Assembly (NCBI GenBank): GCA_020721025.1
Contig: DYNO01000162.1
Location: 1 to 7,360 of the forward strand
Length of the DNA stretch: 7,360 bases
Direction: 5' to 3'
Source: Thiomargarita sp.
GTDB lineage: Bacteria > Pseudomonadota > Gammaproteobacteria > Beggiatoales > Beggiatoaceae
Position 1 is the stretch's first letter. Each line of letters opens with the position of its first letter. Position numbers and translations under genes: made by a program. Below, piece after piece: positions 1 through 6,237 of this stretch. The notes under the pieces are model-generated. The model saw only the letters and a list, made by a program, of their open reading frames with translations, was not told the DNA's origin and did no database searches.

Positions 1-96
1 TGTACTCCATTTATAAAATCAGTGGGTTAGCATCTCAAGTGCGTAACTCCTAATTTAATAAAAAATTACCATATTATCATTTTGTGTCGCAATTCC
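1..96. other. Non-coding left edge downstream of lptF
   Basis: This stretch follows the lptF stop codon on the minus strand. In many gammaproteobacteria lptG starts directly after lptF, but no lptG-like start with a ribosome binding site is visible here: the minus-strand ATGs run into stops within a few codons, except one at 10-8 that is cut by the edge and has no Shine-Dalgarno sequence. An AT-rich part (about 53-80) contains a six-T run on the minus strand but no GC-rich stem. On the minus strand, positions 51-34 read AGGAGTTACGCACTTGAG, which resembles termini of some insertion sequences from memory only. No function is assigned. Confidence 0.4.
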
Positions 97-1185
97 TTAA
101 GTCAATGGCTTTGAACCACTGCGCCATAAATACCACCATGTTTTGATTTGGGGACTGTACAATAATCCCAAGATAATCAATAATAACACGCCGTGCACCC
201 ACCACACCCCCAACCACATTGGTACATCTCCTTTTTCTGTCCATTTTTGAGCAATACTCAATAAATTGTTATAAATCAAGCTAATCATAATCCCAGTGAA
301 TAATTTTGCATATTGCCCTTGACGTGGATTGGTTTTTGATAAAGGGACTGCCAACGCGGTCAATAAAATCGCGGTCAATGGCAGAGAAAATCGCCACTGC
401 AATTCGGCTAAAGTTGCCCGGTCTGTGGCTTTCCATAATTCCCACGTTGGCACCGCAATCAAACGACTTTGGGGCGCGCCGGCGGTCGGATTGGGCAATT
501 TAATCGTGTGTTCTGCAAATTCAGTCACCACATATTCCAAAGTACCTTCCTTGCCTTCGTAACGATGCCCTTGCGACAATACTATGAACAGCGCGTCGCC
601 CTGCACTTTTTGATAACCTTGTCGAGCAGTGAGAATAATTTGTTTGCCTGACATCGTTGCCTGTACAAAAATACCTTCCATCCGCGTATTGTCAGAACTC
701 AATGTTTCAACATAGAAAATTCCGTTCCCCTGTCCAAACTCTTTAAATCTGCCCGCTGAAATGGTTGTAATCTCGGCAACGGCGCTGGCTTGTACTTTTA
801 AAATTTCAATCTGACTTTTTGCCCAAGGTGCGATAATCAGTGAAAATAGCCCAATGATGAATGCAAATCCAACGCCTAGCCCTAAAATACTTGAAAAAGG
901 AACTGGAATGCCGCAAGCAGCTAAGGCTGTGATTTCATTATCTTTGTACAAACGTCCTAGGGCGAGTAAAATTGATAAAAACAGACTCAAGGGCAAGATC
1001 ACCATCATGTCGCTGAGTAGCTTGAGCCCCAAAAATTGCAAAATGAAGCCCGCAGGAATAAGACCGGTCGATGCTTGCACCAAGTAGAACATAAAACGGT
1101 GACTGAGATAAATTAAAATCAATAAACCTGTAAGTGCAAGTAAAGTATAAAGAATTTCACGAAAGAAATAGCGACGAATAATCAA
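97..1185 (-). CDS. lptF: LPS export ABC transporter permease LptF
   Basis: LptF is one of the two inner-membrane subunits of the LptB2FG complex, which extracts lipopolysaccharide from the inner membrane and passes it to the LptC-LptA bridge. The 362-residue protein matches the family length (366 in E. coli) and topology: membrane segments near residues 10-28, 55-77 and 99-119, a periplasmic beta-jellyroll region around 125-260, then segments near 265-283, 294-313 and 323-343. Recognisable motifs are ILPLSLFL (63-70), the coupling-helix segment with Glu84, equivalent to E. coli Glu84 that contacts LptB, and PLSKTNPRQG (281-290). The start is TTG at 1185, because MIIRRY aligns with E. coli MIIIRY and GGAG at 1196-1193 lies 7 nt upstream. 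It is divergent from pepA, as in E. coli. lptG is not visible in the 96 bases that follow. Family assignment is very secure. Confidence 0.97.
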   Translation of the reverse strand: MIIRRYFFREILYTLLALTGLLILIYLSHRFMFYLVQASTGLIPAGFILQFLGLKLLSDMMVILPLSLFLSILLALGRLYKDNEITALAACGIPVPFSSILGLGVGFAFIIGLFSLIIAPWAKSQIEILKVQASAVAEITTISAGRFKEFGQGNGIFYVETLSSDNTRMEGIFVQATMSGKQIILTARQGYQKVQGDALFIVLSQGHRYEGKEGTLEYVVTEFAEHTIKLPNPTAGAPQSRLIAVPTWELWKATDRATLAELQWRFSLPLTAILLTALAVPLSKTNPRQGQYAKLFTGIMISLIYNNLLSIAQKWTEKGDVPMWLGVWWVHGVLLLIILGLLYSPQIKTWWYLWRSGSKPLT

Positions 1186-1226
1186 GATTGAGCTCCAGTA
1201 GGTTATTTTTTATCAAGTTCGCGCAG

Positions 1227-1254
1227 ATTTTATTTTTTTCTCCCCGCGAATCAA
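1227..1254 (-). promoter_or_regulatory. Putative sigma70 promoter of lptF
   Basis: Read on the minus strand there is a -35 element TTGATT (1254-1249), a 16-bp spacer and a -10 element TAAAAT (1232-1227). The matches to consensus are 4 of 6 and 5 of 6. Transcription would begin near 1220 and leave a leader of about 35 nt before the TTG start of lptF. The assignment rests on sequence match and position only. Confidence 0.55.
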
Positions 1255-1271
1255 ACTATCTTGGCTTTTTT

Positions 1272-1280
1272 TGTTAAAAT
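1272..1280 (+). promoter_or_regulatory. Possible extended -10 promoter of pepA
   Basis: TG at 1272-1273, one base, then TAAAAT at 1275-1280 forms an extended -10 element. No good -35 hexamer lies at the standard distance, as is common for extended -10 promoters. A weaker alternative further downstream is TTGTCA (1338-1343) with TATTCT (1362-1367), 18 bp apart. Use of the first would leave a pepA leader of about 255 nt. Confidence 0.35.
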
Positions 1281-1542
1281 GAGCGTAACTTCACATTCTT
1301 GTCGCAGTGACGCAAATTGTGAAAGATGGGGGATTTCTTGTCACGATGGTTGTAATCATGATATTCTATAGATTCAAGTACATCAATGGCTTTAATGATA
1401 TTTCAGAAAATGAAGTAGGCGGCACTCTTTTGTAAACTGCGCTGCGATGAATATCAATGAAATCAAGTAGTTAATTGATGTGATGGTTCATTTTATCGGT
1501 CAAAAAATTTCTATGTCTCTCAAACTGTATAGGAAAACAGCA

Positions 1543-3099
1543 ATGTTTGAATTTAGCATTAAGAGTGGTCATCCTGAAAAACAACGTTCTGCATGTGTGG
1601 TGGTCGGGATTTATGAGCCGCGCCGCTTGTCTGATGTGGCAAAACGGGTGGATGAAGTCAGCGAAGGTTTTTTATCATCCATTTTACGACGGGGTGATCT
1701 CGAAGGCAAAATCGGGCAAACTTTATTATTGCACAATGTTCCCGGCACCTTGGCTGACCGGGTGTTGTTGGTAGGCTGCGGTAGAGAGCGGGAATTAGGC
1801 GATGCTCAATACCGTAAAATCATTCAACAAGCCACGCGCACCTTGCATGACACGGGGTCAATGGAAGCAGTATGTTATTTGACCGAGTTAAATGTGCGGG
1901 GACGAGATACCGCATGGCGCATTCGGCAAGCGATAGAAACCGCAAATGCGACATTATATTCGTTTGACCAGTACAAGAGCAAACGGAATTCAACCCGCCG
2001 TCCCTTGCGTAAAATCGTGTTTAGCATTACAACACGTCGTGAATTGAATCTCGCGGAACAAGCCGGACGGGAAGCCCAAGCGATTTCTGCGGGAGTGAAA
2101 TTAACCAAAGATTTAGCCAACTTACCGAGCAATGTGTGTACCCCAAGTTATTTAGCAAAGCAAGCGGAAGATTTGAGCAAAAAGTATGAAAAATTGACGT
2201 GTCAAGTATTAGAAGCCAAAGAAATTCGTGATAAGGGGATGCACACCTTGTTAGCTGTGGCAAAGGGCAGCAATGAACCACCAAAATTTATTGTGTTGGA
2301 ATATCAAGGCGCGGTGGATAAAAAGCATGAAGCCCCAGTGGTATTGATCGGCAAGGGGGTGACTTTTGATTCGGGAGGGATTTCGCTGAAACCTTCGGAT
2401 AAAATGGATGAAATGAAATTCGACATGAGCGGGGCTGCCAGCGTATTGGGTACTCTAACCGCAGTGGCAGAATTACAATTGCCGTTGAATATTATTTGCC
2501 TCATTCCCGCAGTGGAAAATATGCCCAGTGGCACAGCGGCTAAACCGGGTGATATTGTCGAAACCATGTCCAAGCAGACCGTCGAAATTCTCAATACCGA
2601 TGCCGAAGGACGCTTGATTTTATGCGATGCGTTGACTTATGCAGAGGTAAATTATAAACCAGATGTCGTGATTGACATTGCCACATTGACGGGGGCGTGT
2701 GTAGTGGCATTGGGCGCGCATCCACATGGTTTATTGGGCAATCATAACTCGTTAATCGGCGATTTGTTGAATGCGGGTAAATATAGCTACGATAGAGCAT
2801 GGGAATTGCCGCTGTGGGATGAATATCAAGAACAATTGGACAGTCGTTTTGCCGACATTGCGAACATCGGTGGGCGGGAAGGGGGAGCGATTACCGCGGC
2901 GTGTTTCTTATCTCGATTTGCGAAAAAACTGCATTGGGCGCATTTGGATATTGCAGGCACCGCTTGGTTGACGGGCAAGGAAAAAGGGGCAACCGGTCGT
3001 CCTGTTCCGCTGTTGACGCAATATTTACTGAACCGCTGCAAAGATAATTTTCAACCACAACCACCGGTAGAAACCGACGCAGGAATAGAGCGGGAATAA
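1543..3099 (+). CDS. pepA: Leucyl aminopeptidase PepA (peptidase family M17)
   Basis: PepA is a cytosolic hexameric metallo-aminopeptidase that removes N-terminal residues, leucine preferentially, from peptides. In E. coli it also binds DNA, in Xer recombination at cer and in carAB control; whether that holds here is unknown. The product has 518 residues (503 in E. coli). An N-terminal macro-like domain spans roughly 1-170, and the catalytic domain follows. Metal ligands Lys271, Asp276, Asp294, Asp353 and Glu355 and catalytic Lys283 and Arg357 are all present, within VLIGKGVTFDSGG and the family signature NTDAEGRL (351-358). The ATG at 1543 is chosen because MFEFSIKSGHPEKQRSA aligns with the E. 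coli N terminus and AGGA (1531-1534) lies 8 nt upstream; a GTG at 1480 would add 21 unconserved residues. It is divergent from lptF as in E. coli, but holC does not follow. About 15 extra C-terminal residues, rich in Pro and Gln, are not typical. Confidence 0.98.
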   Translation: MFEFSIKSGHPEKQRSACVVVGIYEPRRLSDVAKRVDEVSEGFLSSILRRGDLEGKIGQTLLLHNVPGTLADRVLLVGCGRERELGDAQYRKIIQQATRTLHDTGSMEAVCYLTELNVRGRDTAWRIRQAIETANATLYSFDQYKSKRNSTRRPLRKIVFSITTRRELNLAEQAGREAQAISAGVKLTKDLANLPSNVCTPSYLAKQAEDLSKKYEKLTCQVLEAKEIRDKGMHTLLAVAKGSNEPPKFIVLEYQGAVDKKHEAPVVLIGKGVTFDSGGISLKPSDKMDEMKFDMSGAASVLGTLTAVAELQLPLNIICLIPAVENMPSGTAAKPGDIVETMSKQTVEILNTDAEGRLILCDALTYAEVNYKPDVVIDIATLTGACVVALGAHPHGLLGNHNSLIGDLLNAGKYSYDRAWELPLWDEYQEQLDSRFADIANIGGREGGAITAACFLSRFAKKLHWAHLDIAGTAWLTGKEKGATGRPVPLLTQYLLNRCKDNFQPQPPVETDAGIERE

Positions 3100-3125
3100 C
3101 GTATTTTCAAATTCACTCCAGCAAA

Positions 3126-3163
3126 AATTTTCAGCGAATTAAATTGTCAACTGTCTGAAAATT
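3126..3163. repeat. Inverted repeat downstream of pepA
   Basis: AATTTTCAG (3126-3134) and CTGAAAATT (3155-3163) are perfect 9-bp inverted arms around a 20-nt loop. The structure lies 27 bp after the pepA stop and directly before a second, stronger hairpin. It is AT-rich and lacks a trailing T-run on the plus strand, so it is not a typical intrinsic terminator. It may help end or stabilise the pepA transcript. Confidence 0.5.
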
Positions 3164-3164
3164 C

Positions 3165-3197
3165 AAACCTGTCAGGTTTCCGCAAACTTGACAGGTT
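3165..3197. repeat. Compound palindromic repeat (AAACCTGTCAGGTTT type)
   Basis: AAACCTGTCAGGTTT (3165-3179) is itself a palindrome with 7-bp arms. It also pairs with AAACTTGACAGGTT (3184-3197) to form a 14-bp stem with one G-T position and a CCGC loop. The element lies between the convergent pepA and exonuclease genes and could act as a bidirectional terminator or mRNA end-protector, although only the minus-strand side is followed by a partly T-rich stretch. The 16 bases 3165-3180 recur in reverse orientation at 5957-5972. Two copies in 7.4 kb suggest a dispersed REP- or MITE-like family. Confidence 0.7.
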
Positions 3198-3223
3198 GAG
3201 ATGAACCGAGTATTTCAACCAAG

Positions 3224-3838
3224 TTACGTCAATTTCCGAGTGTGTTGTAATTTAACGTAAATCATCGCAGTCATCAATGCGTCGTTAAAAGCATCATGCT
3301 TGCTTAATTTTGGCAATTTCAAATCCGCAAGGATGGAATCAAAGCGCAAATCAATGTGTCCTTGGGGAATTACTTTTTGCTTCTTGTCGTAATAAATGCC
3401 AGAAATTTCAATTTGCTTGTTCGGCAAGGGAATCCCTATCATAGATTTCAAATACTTGTTGATCATCGCCACGTCAAATTCTAAATAATATCCCACCAAG
3501 GGGCGGGAACCAATAAAGTTTAAAAACTCGGTGATCGCCTCTGTCGAATCGAGTCCATTTTTTACATCGCAATGTCGCAAGTGATGAATTTTAATGCTGT
3601 TTTCATCAATTGAACTGGTGGGTTTCACGAACAATTCCAGCCGCTTACTGGTGAGAATGCGATTGCCGCGAATAATCAATGCTGCAATGGAGAGCAATTC
3701 GGCTTTTTCGGGATTTAAGCCTGTGGTTTCGCAGTCAAAACATACCACTTCATTGCCGGGTGGCGCGTCGAACAGGAAAGAAAAATTGCTGTCTTTCAGA
3801 TTTTTGCGGTGGTACCAAGTTTTAAGATTATTTAACAT
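3224..3838 (-). CDS. DnaQ-like DEDDh 3'-5' exonuclease
   Basis: This is a 204-residue member of the RNase T/DnaQ exonuclease superfamily, which hydrolyses nucleic acid from the 3' end with two metal ions. All five DEDDh residues are visible: Asp35 and Glu37 in FDCETTG (ExoI), Asp122 in the segment GYYLEFDVAMIN (ExoII), and His181 and Asp186 in KHDAFNDALMTA (ExoIII). The basic N-terminal stretch (MLNNLKTWYHRKNL) precedes the domain and is not a signal peptide. The ATG at 3838 is preferred over the one at 3844, because AGGAG (3850-3846) lies 7 nt before the former and only 1 nt before the latter. The protein is a stand-alone proofreading-type domain without a polymerase, so the substrate (DNA or RNA) cannot be told. 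It lies 60 bp after the phasin gene on the same strand and is probably co-transcribed with it. Confidence 0.9.
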   Translation of the reverse strand: MLNNLKTWYHRKNLKDSNFSFLFDAPPGNEVVCFDCETTGLNPEKAELLSIAALIIRGNRILTSKRLELFVKPTSSIDENSIKIHHLRHCDVKNGLDSTEAITEFLNFIGSRPLVGYYLEFDVAMINKYLKSMIGIPLPNKQIEISGIYYDKKQKVIPQGHIDLRFDSILADLKLPKLSKHDAFNDALMTAMIYVKLQHTRKLT

Positions 3839-3863
3839 GAACATGCTCCTTTTATTTTTATAG

Positions 3864-3891
3864 GGGATAGTTCAGTAAATGCCGCTATCCC
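3864..3891 (-). repeat. Hairpin between phasin and exonuclease genes
   Basis: GGGATAG and CTATCCC (3864-3870 and 3885-3891) are perfect 7-bp inverted arms around a 14-nt loop, in the 60-bp gap between the phasin stop and the exonuclease start. In the direction of transcription no T-run follows, so it looks more like an intercistronic stem affecting processing or stability, or a partial attenuator, than a full terminator. Confidence 0.5.
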
Positions 3892-3898
3892 ACGAATT

Positions 3899-4267
3899 TT
3901 ATTTGATTAATGACATGCTGCGGGTTATTGGATGTGTTTCTAACATCTGTTTCCAAATGTTGTTCATCAAGTTTTCAATCTGTATTCGGGTGCTTGACAT
4001 AATTTCTGTGGTGATCAAGGCATTATTGGTGGTTTTGCGGCTGAAATCTTTCAAATTGCGCGATTGCCCTTGAAGAAAATCGTAGGAAGTGCGGGTTTTT
4101 GAAAATAATTGTAGTTGCTTTAAGCCACTTTCTGCAAAGATATTTAACATCTCAACATTTTGGCATAACAAGGCGGTAGAAAATCCGGTGTTGATATCAA
4201 CCATTTTTTGTAGCATGTTTGCCGTCACTGTGCTGGTTTCTGACCATATTTGTATTGGGTCTTTCAT
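3899..4267 (-). CDS. Phasin family protein
   Basis: This is a 122-residue protein without signal peptide or membrane segment, predicted almost entirely helical. The central part (about 18-90) has the pattern of the Phasin_2-type family: an amphipathic helix ending in ESGLKQLQLFSKTRT (46-60), then a short break and DFLQGQSRNLKDFSRKT (63-79) leading into a second long helix. Phasins coat polyhydroxyalkanoate granules and control their number and size, so the likely site of action is the granule surface in the cytosol. The protein is short for the family and has one Cys (35). The ATG at 4267 is supported by GGGGAG (4279-4274) with 6 nt spacing. No PHA synthase or depolymerase gene is in the window. 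Family assignment is by pattern, and a granule role is inferred. Confidence 0.72.
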   Translation of the reverse strand: MKDPIQIWSETSTVTANMLQKMVDINTGFSTALLCQNVEMLNIFAESGLKQLQLFSKTRTSYDFLQGQSRNLKDFSRKTTNNALITTEIMSSTRIQIENLMNNIWKQMLETHPITRSMSLIK

Positions 4268-4339
4268 AACTTACTCCCCATATCTGATGTTGAACCTAAC
4301 TATTTGATGAAAAATGAATCGGTTATGAAATGATATTAA

Positions 4340-4369
4340 AACATAACTGATTGATTATCTGTTTCTCAA
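4340..4369 (-). promoter_or_regulatory. Possible sigma70 promoter of the phasin gene
   Basis: On the minus strand TTGAGA (4369-4364) and TATGTT (4345-4340) are separated by 18 bp, matching consensus at 5 of 6 and 4 of 6 positions. Transcription would start near 4333 and give a leader of about 65 nt. Other weak matches exist further upstream, so this is only a candidate. Confidence 0.33.
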
Positions 4370-4543
4370 GATAATACTTCATTTTGAGGAAATCTAATCG
4401 GTTTGAGTCAATCGATGCGATGCAACAATTTTTCGGCAACGTCTATGGCATAAGCATAGCATATTTTTTGTGCAATGCAACATAATTGAGCAATTGGTTT
4501 TTTTGATAGGATACAAGGAAGTGTAAAATGCAGCGGAGAAATT

Positions 4544-4569
4544 GAGGTGTACTCGAATGAGCACACCCC
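4544..4569 (-). terminator. Terminator-like hairpin after gap
   Basis: On the minus strand, 10 nt after the gap stop codon, GGGGTGTGCTC and GAGTACACCTC form a stem of up to 11 bp with two G-U pairs and the four-base loop ATTC. The next bases (AATTTCTCC) are only modestly T-rich, so this is a suboptimal intrinsic terminator, or a stem that stabilises the 3' end. Confidence 0.6.
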
Positions 4570-4578
4570 ATGCGACTA

Positions 4579-5604
4579 TTATTTGGCGTTCATTAAGGCA
4601 ATGGTGGTATCTAACATGCGGTTAGAGAAGCCCCATTCGTTATCATACCAAGACAATACTTTGACCAAATTTCCCATGACACGCGTCTGAGTGGAATCGT
4701 AACTTGAGGAAACAGTGGTGTGATTGAAGTCCATAGAGACCAGCGGTTCGACGTTATACGCCAAAATGCCTTTTAAGCCCCCAGCAGAGACTTCGGTTTC
4801 GCTGGCTTCTTTCAAAATTTGATCGATTTCTTCTTTCGTGGTTTCACGAGCGGCAGTGAAGACTAAATCAACCACAGAAACGTTAATTGTCGGGACACGA
4901 ATCGCGAATCCGTCTAATTTTCCATTTAATTCAGGCAATACCAAACCAACCGCGGCAGCTGCTCCAGTCTTGGTGGGAATCATGGATTGCGTTGCAGAAC
5001 GCGCCCGGCGTAAATCGGAGTGATACACGTCGGTCAATACTTGATCGTTGGTGTAAGAGTGAATTGTGGTCATCAAGCCTTGAACCAAGCCAATTTTTGT
5101 ATGTAATGGCAGCACCAGTGGAGCTAAACAATTGGTGGTACATGAGGCATTAGAAATCACCGTGTCACTGGCTTTCAATACGCCATGATTCACGCCATAC
5201 ACAATCGTTGCATCCACATCTTTACCACCGGGAGCAGAAATAATGACTTTCTTTGCCCCGCCGGTCAAATGGGCATTTGCCTTCGCCTTGCTGGTGAAAA
5301 ATCCCGTGCATTCATGCACCACATCAACGCCCAATTCTCCCCAAGGCAATTTCGCAGGGTCTCTTTCTGCCAACACGCGAATTTTATCGCCATTGACCAC
5401 CATATAATCCCCTTCAACTGCCACGTTACCCTGGAATCTGCCATGAACTGTGTCATACTTCGTCAAATGTGCATTGGTATTGGCATCTCCCAAATCATTG
5501 ACTGCCACAATTTGGATGTCTTGGGTACGATTGGCTTCATACAAGGCACGTAAAATATTGCGACCGATACGTCCATAACCATTAATTGCGACTTTAATTG
5601 CCAT
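4579..5604 (-). CDS. gap: Type I glyceraldehyde-3-phosphate dehydrogenase
   Basis: The enzyme catalyses the reversible phosphorylating oxidation of glyceraldehyde 3-phosphate to 1,3-bisphosphoglycerate in glycolysis, gluconeogenesis or, in autotrophs, the Calvin cycle. It has 341 residues, the normal full length. The Rossmann motif is INGYGRIGRN (7-16), the nucleophile is Cys155 in SNASCTTNCLAP, and the catalytic base is His182 in TTIHSYTND. Asp37 in VNDL, at the position of the Bacillus residue linked to NAD preference, is kept, while the Leu-Pro pair of classical NAD enzymes is replaced by Val193-Tyr194 before HSDLRRAR, so cofactor preference cannot be fixed from sequence. AGGAG (5619-5615) lies 10 nt before the ATG. 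Upstream is a near-consensus promoter with a long leader, and downstream a hairpin, so it is probably monocistronic. No pgk, tkt or Calvin-cycle gene is adjacent. Confidence 0.98.
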   Translation of the reverse strand: MAIKVAINGYGRIGRNILRALYEANRTQDIQIVAVNDLGDANTNAHLTKYDTVHGRFQGNVAVEGDYMVVNGDKIRVLAERDPAKLPWGELGVDVVHECTGFFTSKAKANAHLTGGAKKVIISAPGGKDVDATIVYGVNHGVLKASDTVISNASCTTNCLAPLVLPLHTKIGLVQGLMTTIHSYTNDQVLTDVYHSDLRRARSATQSMIPTKTGAAAAVGLVLPELNGKLDGFAIRVPTINVSVVDLVFTAARETTKEEIDQILKEASETEVSAGGLKGILAYNVEPLVSMDFNHTTVSSSYDSTQTRVMGNLVKVLSWYDNEWGFSNRMLDTTIALMNAK

Positions 5605-5784
5605 CTGCGAATTTCTCCTTTGATTTCATCTAGTGATTGAATAATGCTGTGTTTAGCGTTGTTTTCGTGAGATTGGCTCGATTTTTGCGTTGTCGGAATG
5701 TTAATTTTCACAATTGAGATAATGAATCCAAGTCGTCATCCATTCATTAGCTGTCTTCCGTGTTTCACTATACCAATCGTGGTC

Positions 5785-5813
5785 ATTATAATTTAGGCAA
5801 CTTAAACAGTCAA
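5785..5813 (-). promoter_or_regulatory. Near-consensus sigma70 promoter of gap
   Basis: On the minus strand the -35 element TTGACT (5813-5808) and the perfect -10 element TATAAT (5790-5785) are separated by exactly 17 bp. Transcription would begin near 5778, giving gap a leader of about 174 nt. It is the best promoter match found in the window and fits a highly expressed central-metabolism gene. Confidence 0.75.
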
Positions 5814-5849
5814 TGAAAGTTTAACATGATTATTGTCACTTTCCAATTC

Positions 5850-5878
5850 AATGGCGGTGTAATTTTGCGAATGGCGGT
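5850..5878. repeat. 9-bp direct repeat upstream of the gap promoter
   Basis: AATGGCGGT occurs at 5850-5858 and 5870-5878, a 20-bp period (about two helical turns), some 70 to 100 bp upstream of the predicted gap transcription start. The position would suit an activator, but a 9-bp repeat can arise by chance in a region this long. Confidence 0.3.
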
Positions 5879-5956
5879 TGCGGTTGCCGACCTTAGAGAT
5901 TGAAGGCATGGACTATCGCTGGGAAACGATAAAAAGCCCATCCAAACCAGTTTGCT

Positions 5957-5972
5957 GAAACCTGACAGGTTT
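5957..5972. repeat. Dispersed palindrome, second copy
   Basis: GAAACCTGACAGGTTT is the exact reverse complement of 3165-3180. Its 15-base core is a palindrome with 7-bp arms around one base. Just before it is a weaker palindrome-like stretch CAAACCAGTTTG (5943-5954), possibly a decayed partner element. It lies between divergent genes, so a terminator role is less likely here than for the first copy. Confidence 0.65.
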
Positions 5973-6237
5973 TGAACACACTTTTTACATGCCGTAGCGA
6001 TACCAAACAGGATGCCTTGCATGACTTACAAAGCTCCCCGCGTGACTTGATTTTGTTGTATGATGAACAATGAAAATGAATAGACATTTCATAGGTAAAA
6101 AGTTATTCGACTGATTTTATTATCGTATCCTAAATTGTCTGCATACGCATTTTTAAAATCAACCAAGAAATAACATTTGAACTGCATAATTTTTCTATTA
6201 ATTTAAGAATCTTTCCAATCTCCCGGAGGAAGTTATC

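Larger units (their letters stand above)
1186..1542. other. Divergent lptF-pepA regulatory spacer
   Basis: This 357-bp spacer separates the divergent lptF and pepA genes. It holds a good sigma70-like promoter for lptF and a possible extended -10 element for pepA, which would give pepA a leader of about 250 nt. A TTCACA/TGTGAA inverted pair (1290-1295 and 1317-1322) sits just downstream of the putative pepA -10. A 29-codon open frame at 1346-1435 lacks a well-spaced ribosome binding site and is not called as a gene. No RNA gene is recognised. Confidence 0.5.
4268..4578. other. Spacer between gap and the phasin gene
   Basis: This 311-bp AT-rich stretch contains the terminator-like hairpin of gap at its right end and a possible phasin promoter at its left. 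A run of GCATA units (4448-4463, GGCATAAGCATAGCAT) and an AATTGAGCAATT palindrome-like stretch followed by seven Ts on the plus strand (4497-4503) are visible, but no plus-strand gene precedes them. No open frame with a good ribosome binding site was found. Confidence 0.5.
5605..6237. other. Divergent gap-TAXI intergenic region
   Basis: This 633-bp spacer holds the gap leader and promoter, a 9-bp direct repeat upstream of it, and a dispersed palindrome at 5957-5972. Minus-strand open frames at 5810-6022 and 5893-6087 overlap each other and the palindrome and look like chance. For the rightward gene no clear promoter stands out; TTGAAC (6177-6182) with TAATTT (6199-6204) at 16 bp is weak. No tRNA or known RNA is recognised. 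Confidence 0.5.

Noticed and set aside
1290..1322. TTCACA/TGTGAA inverted pair as a CRP-like operator
   Set aside because: The arms are 21 bp apart rather than the 6 bp typical of CRP sites, so no regulator can be assigned.
1346..1435. A 29-codon open frame in the pepA leader, beginning MVVIMIFYRF
   Set aside because: The purine-rich stretch upstream is about 12 nt from the ATG, no family resemblance was seen, and an open frame this short is expected by chance.
1480..1542. Longer pepA start at GTG 1480, adding 21 residues
   Set aside because: The extension has no counterpart in E. coli PepA, and the ATG at 1543 has a well-placed AGGA.
3839..3844. Upstream ATG (3844) for the exonuclease
   Set aside because: Only one base separates it from AGGAG, whereas the ATG at 3838 has the usual 7-nt spacing.
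4497..4503. Seven-T run after AATTGAGCAATT as a plus-strand terminator
   Set aside because: No plus-strand gene precedes it and the stem is only four AT pairs.
5185..5553. 122-codon plus-strand open frame antisense to gap
   Set aside because: It lies wholly inside gap, which has full-length conservation, so it is a shadow of gap codon use.
5810..6087. Two overlapping minus-strand open frames of 64 and 70 codons in the gap-TAXI spacer
   Set aside because: They overlap each other in different frames, run across the palindrome and the gap promoter -35 region, and have no recognisable family or convincing ribosome binding site.
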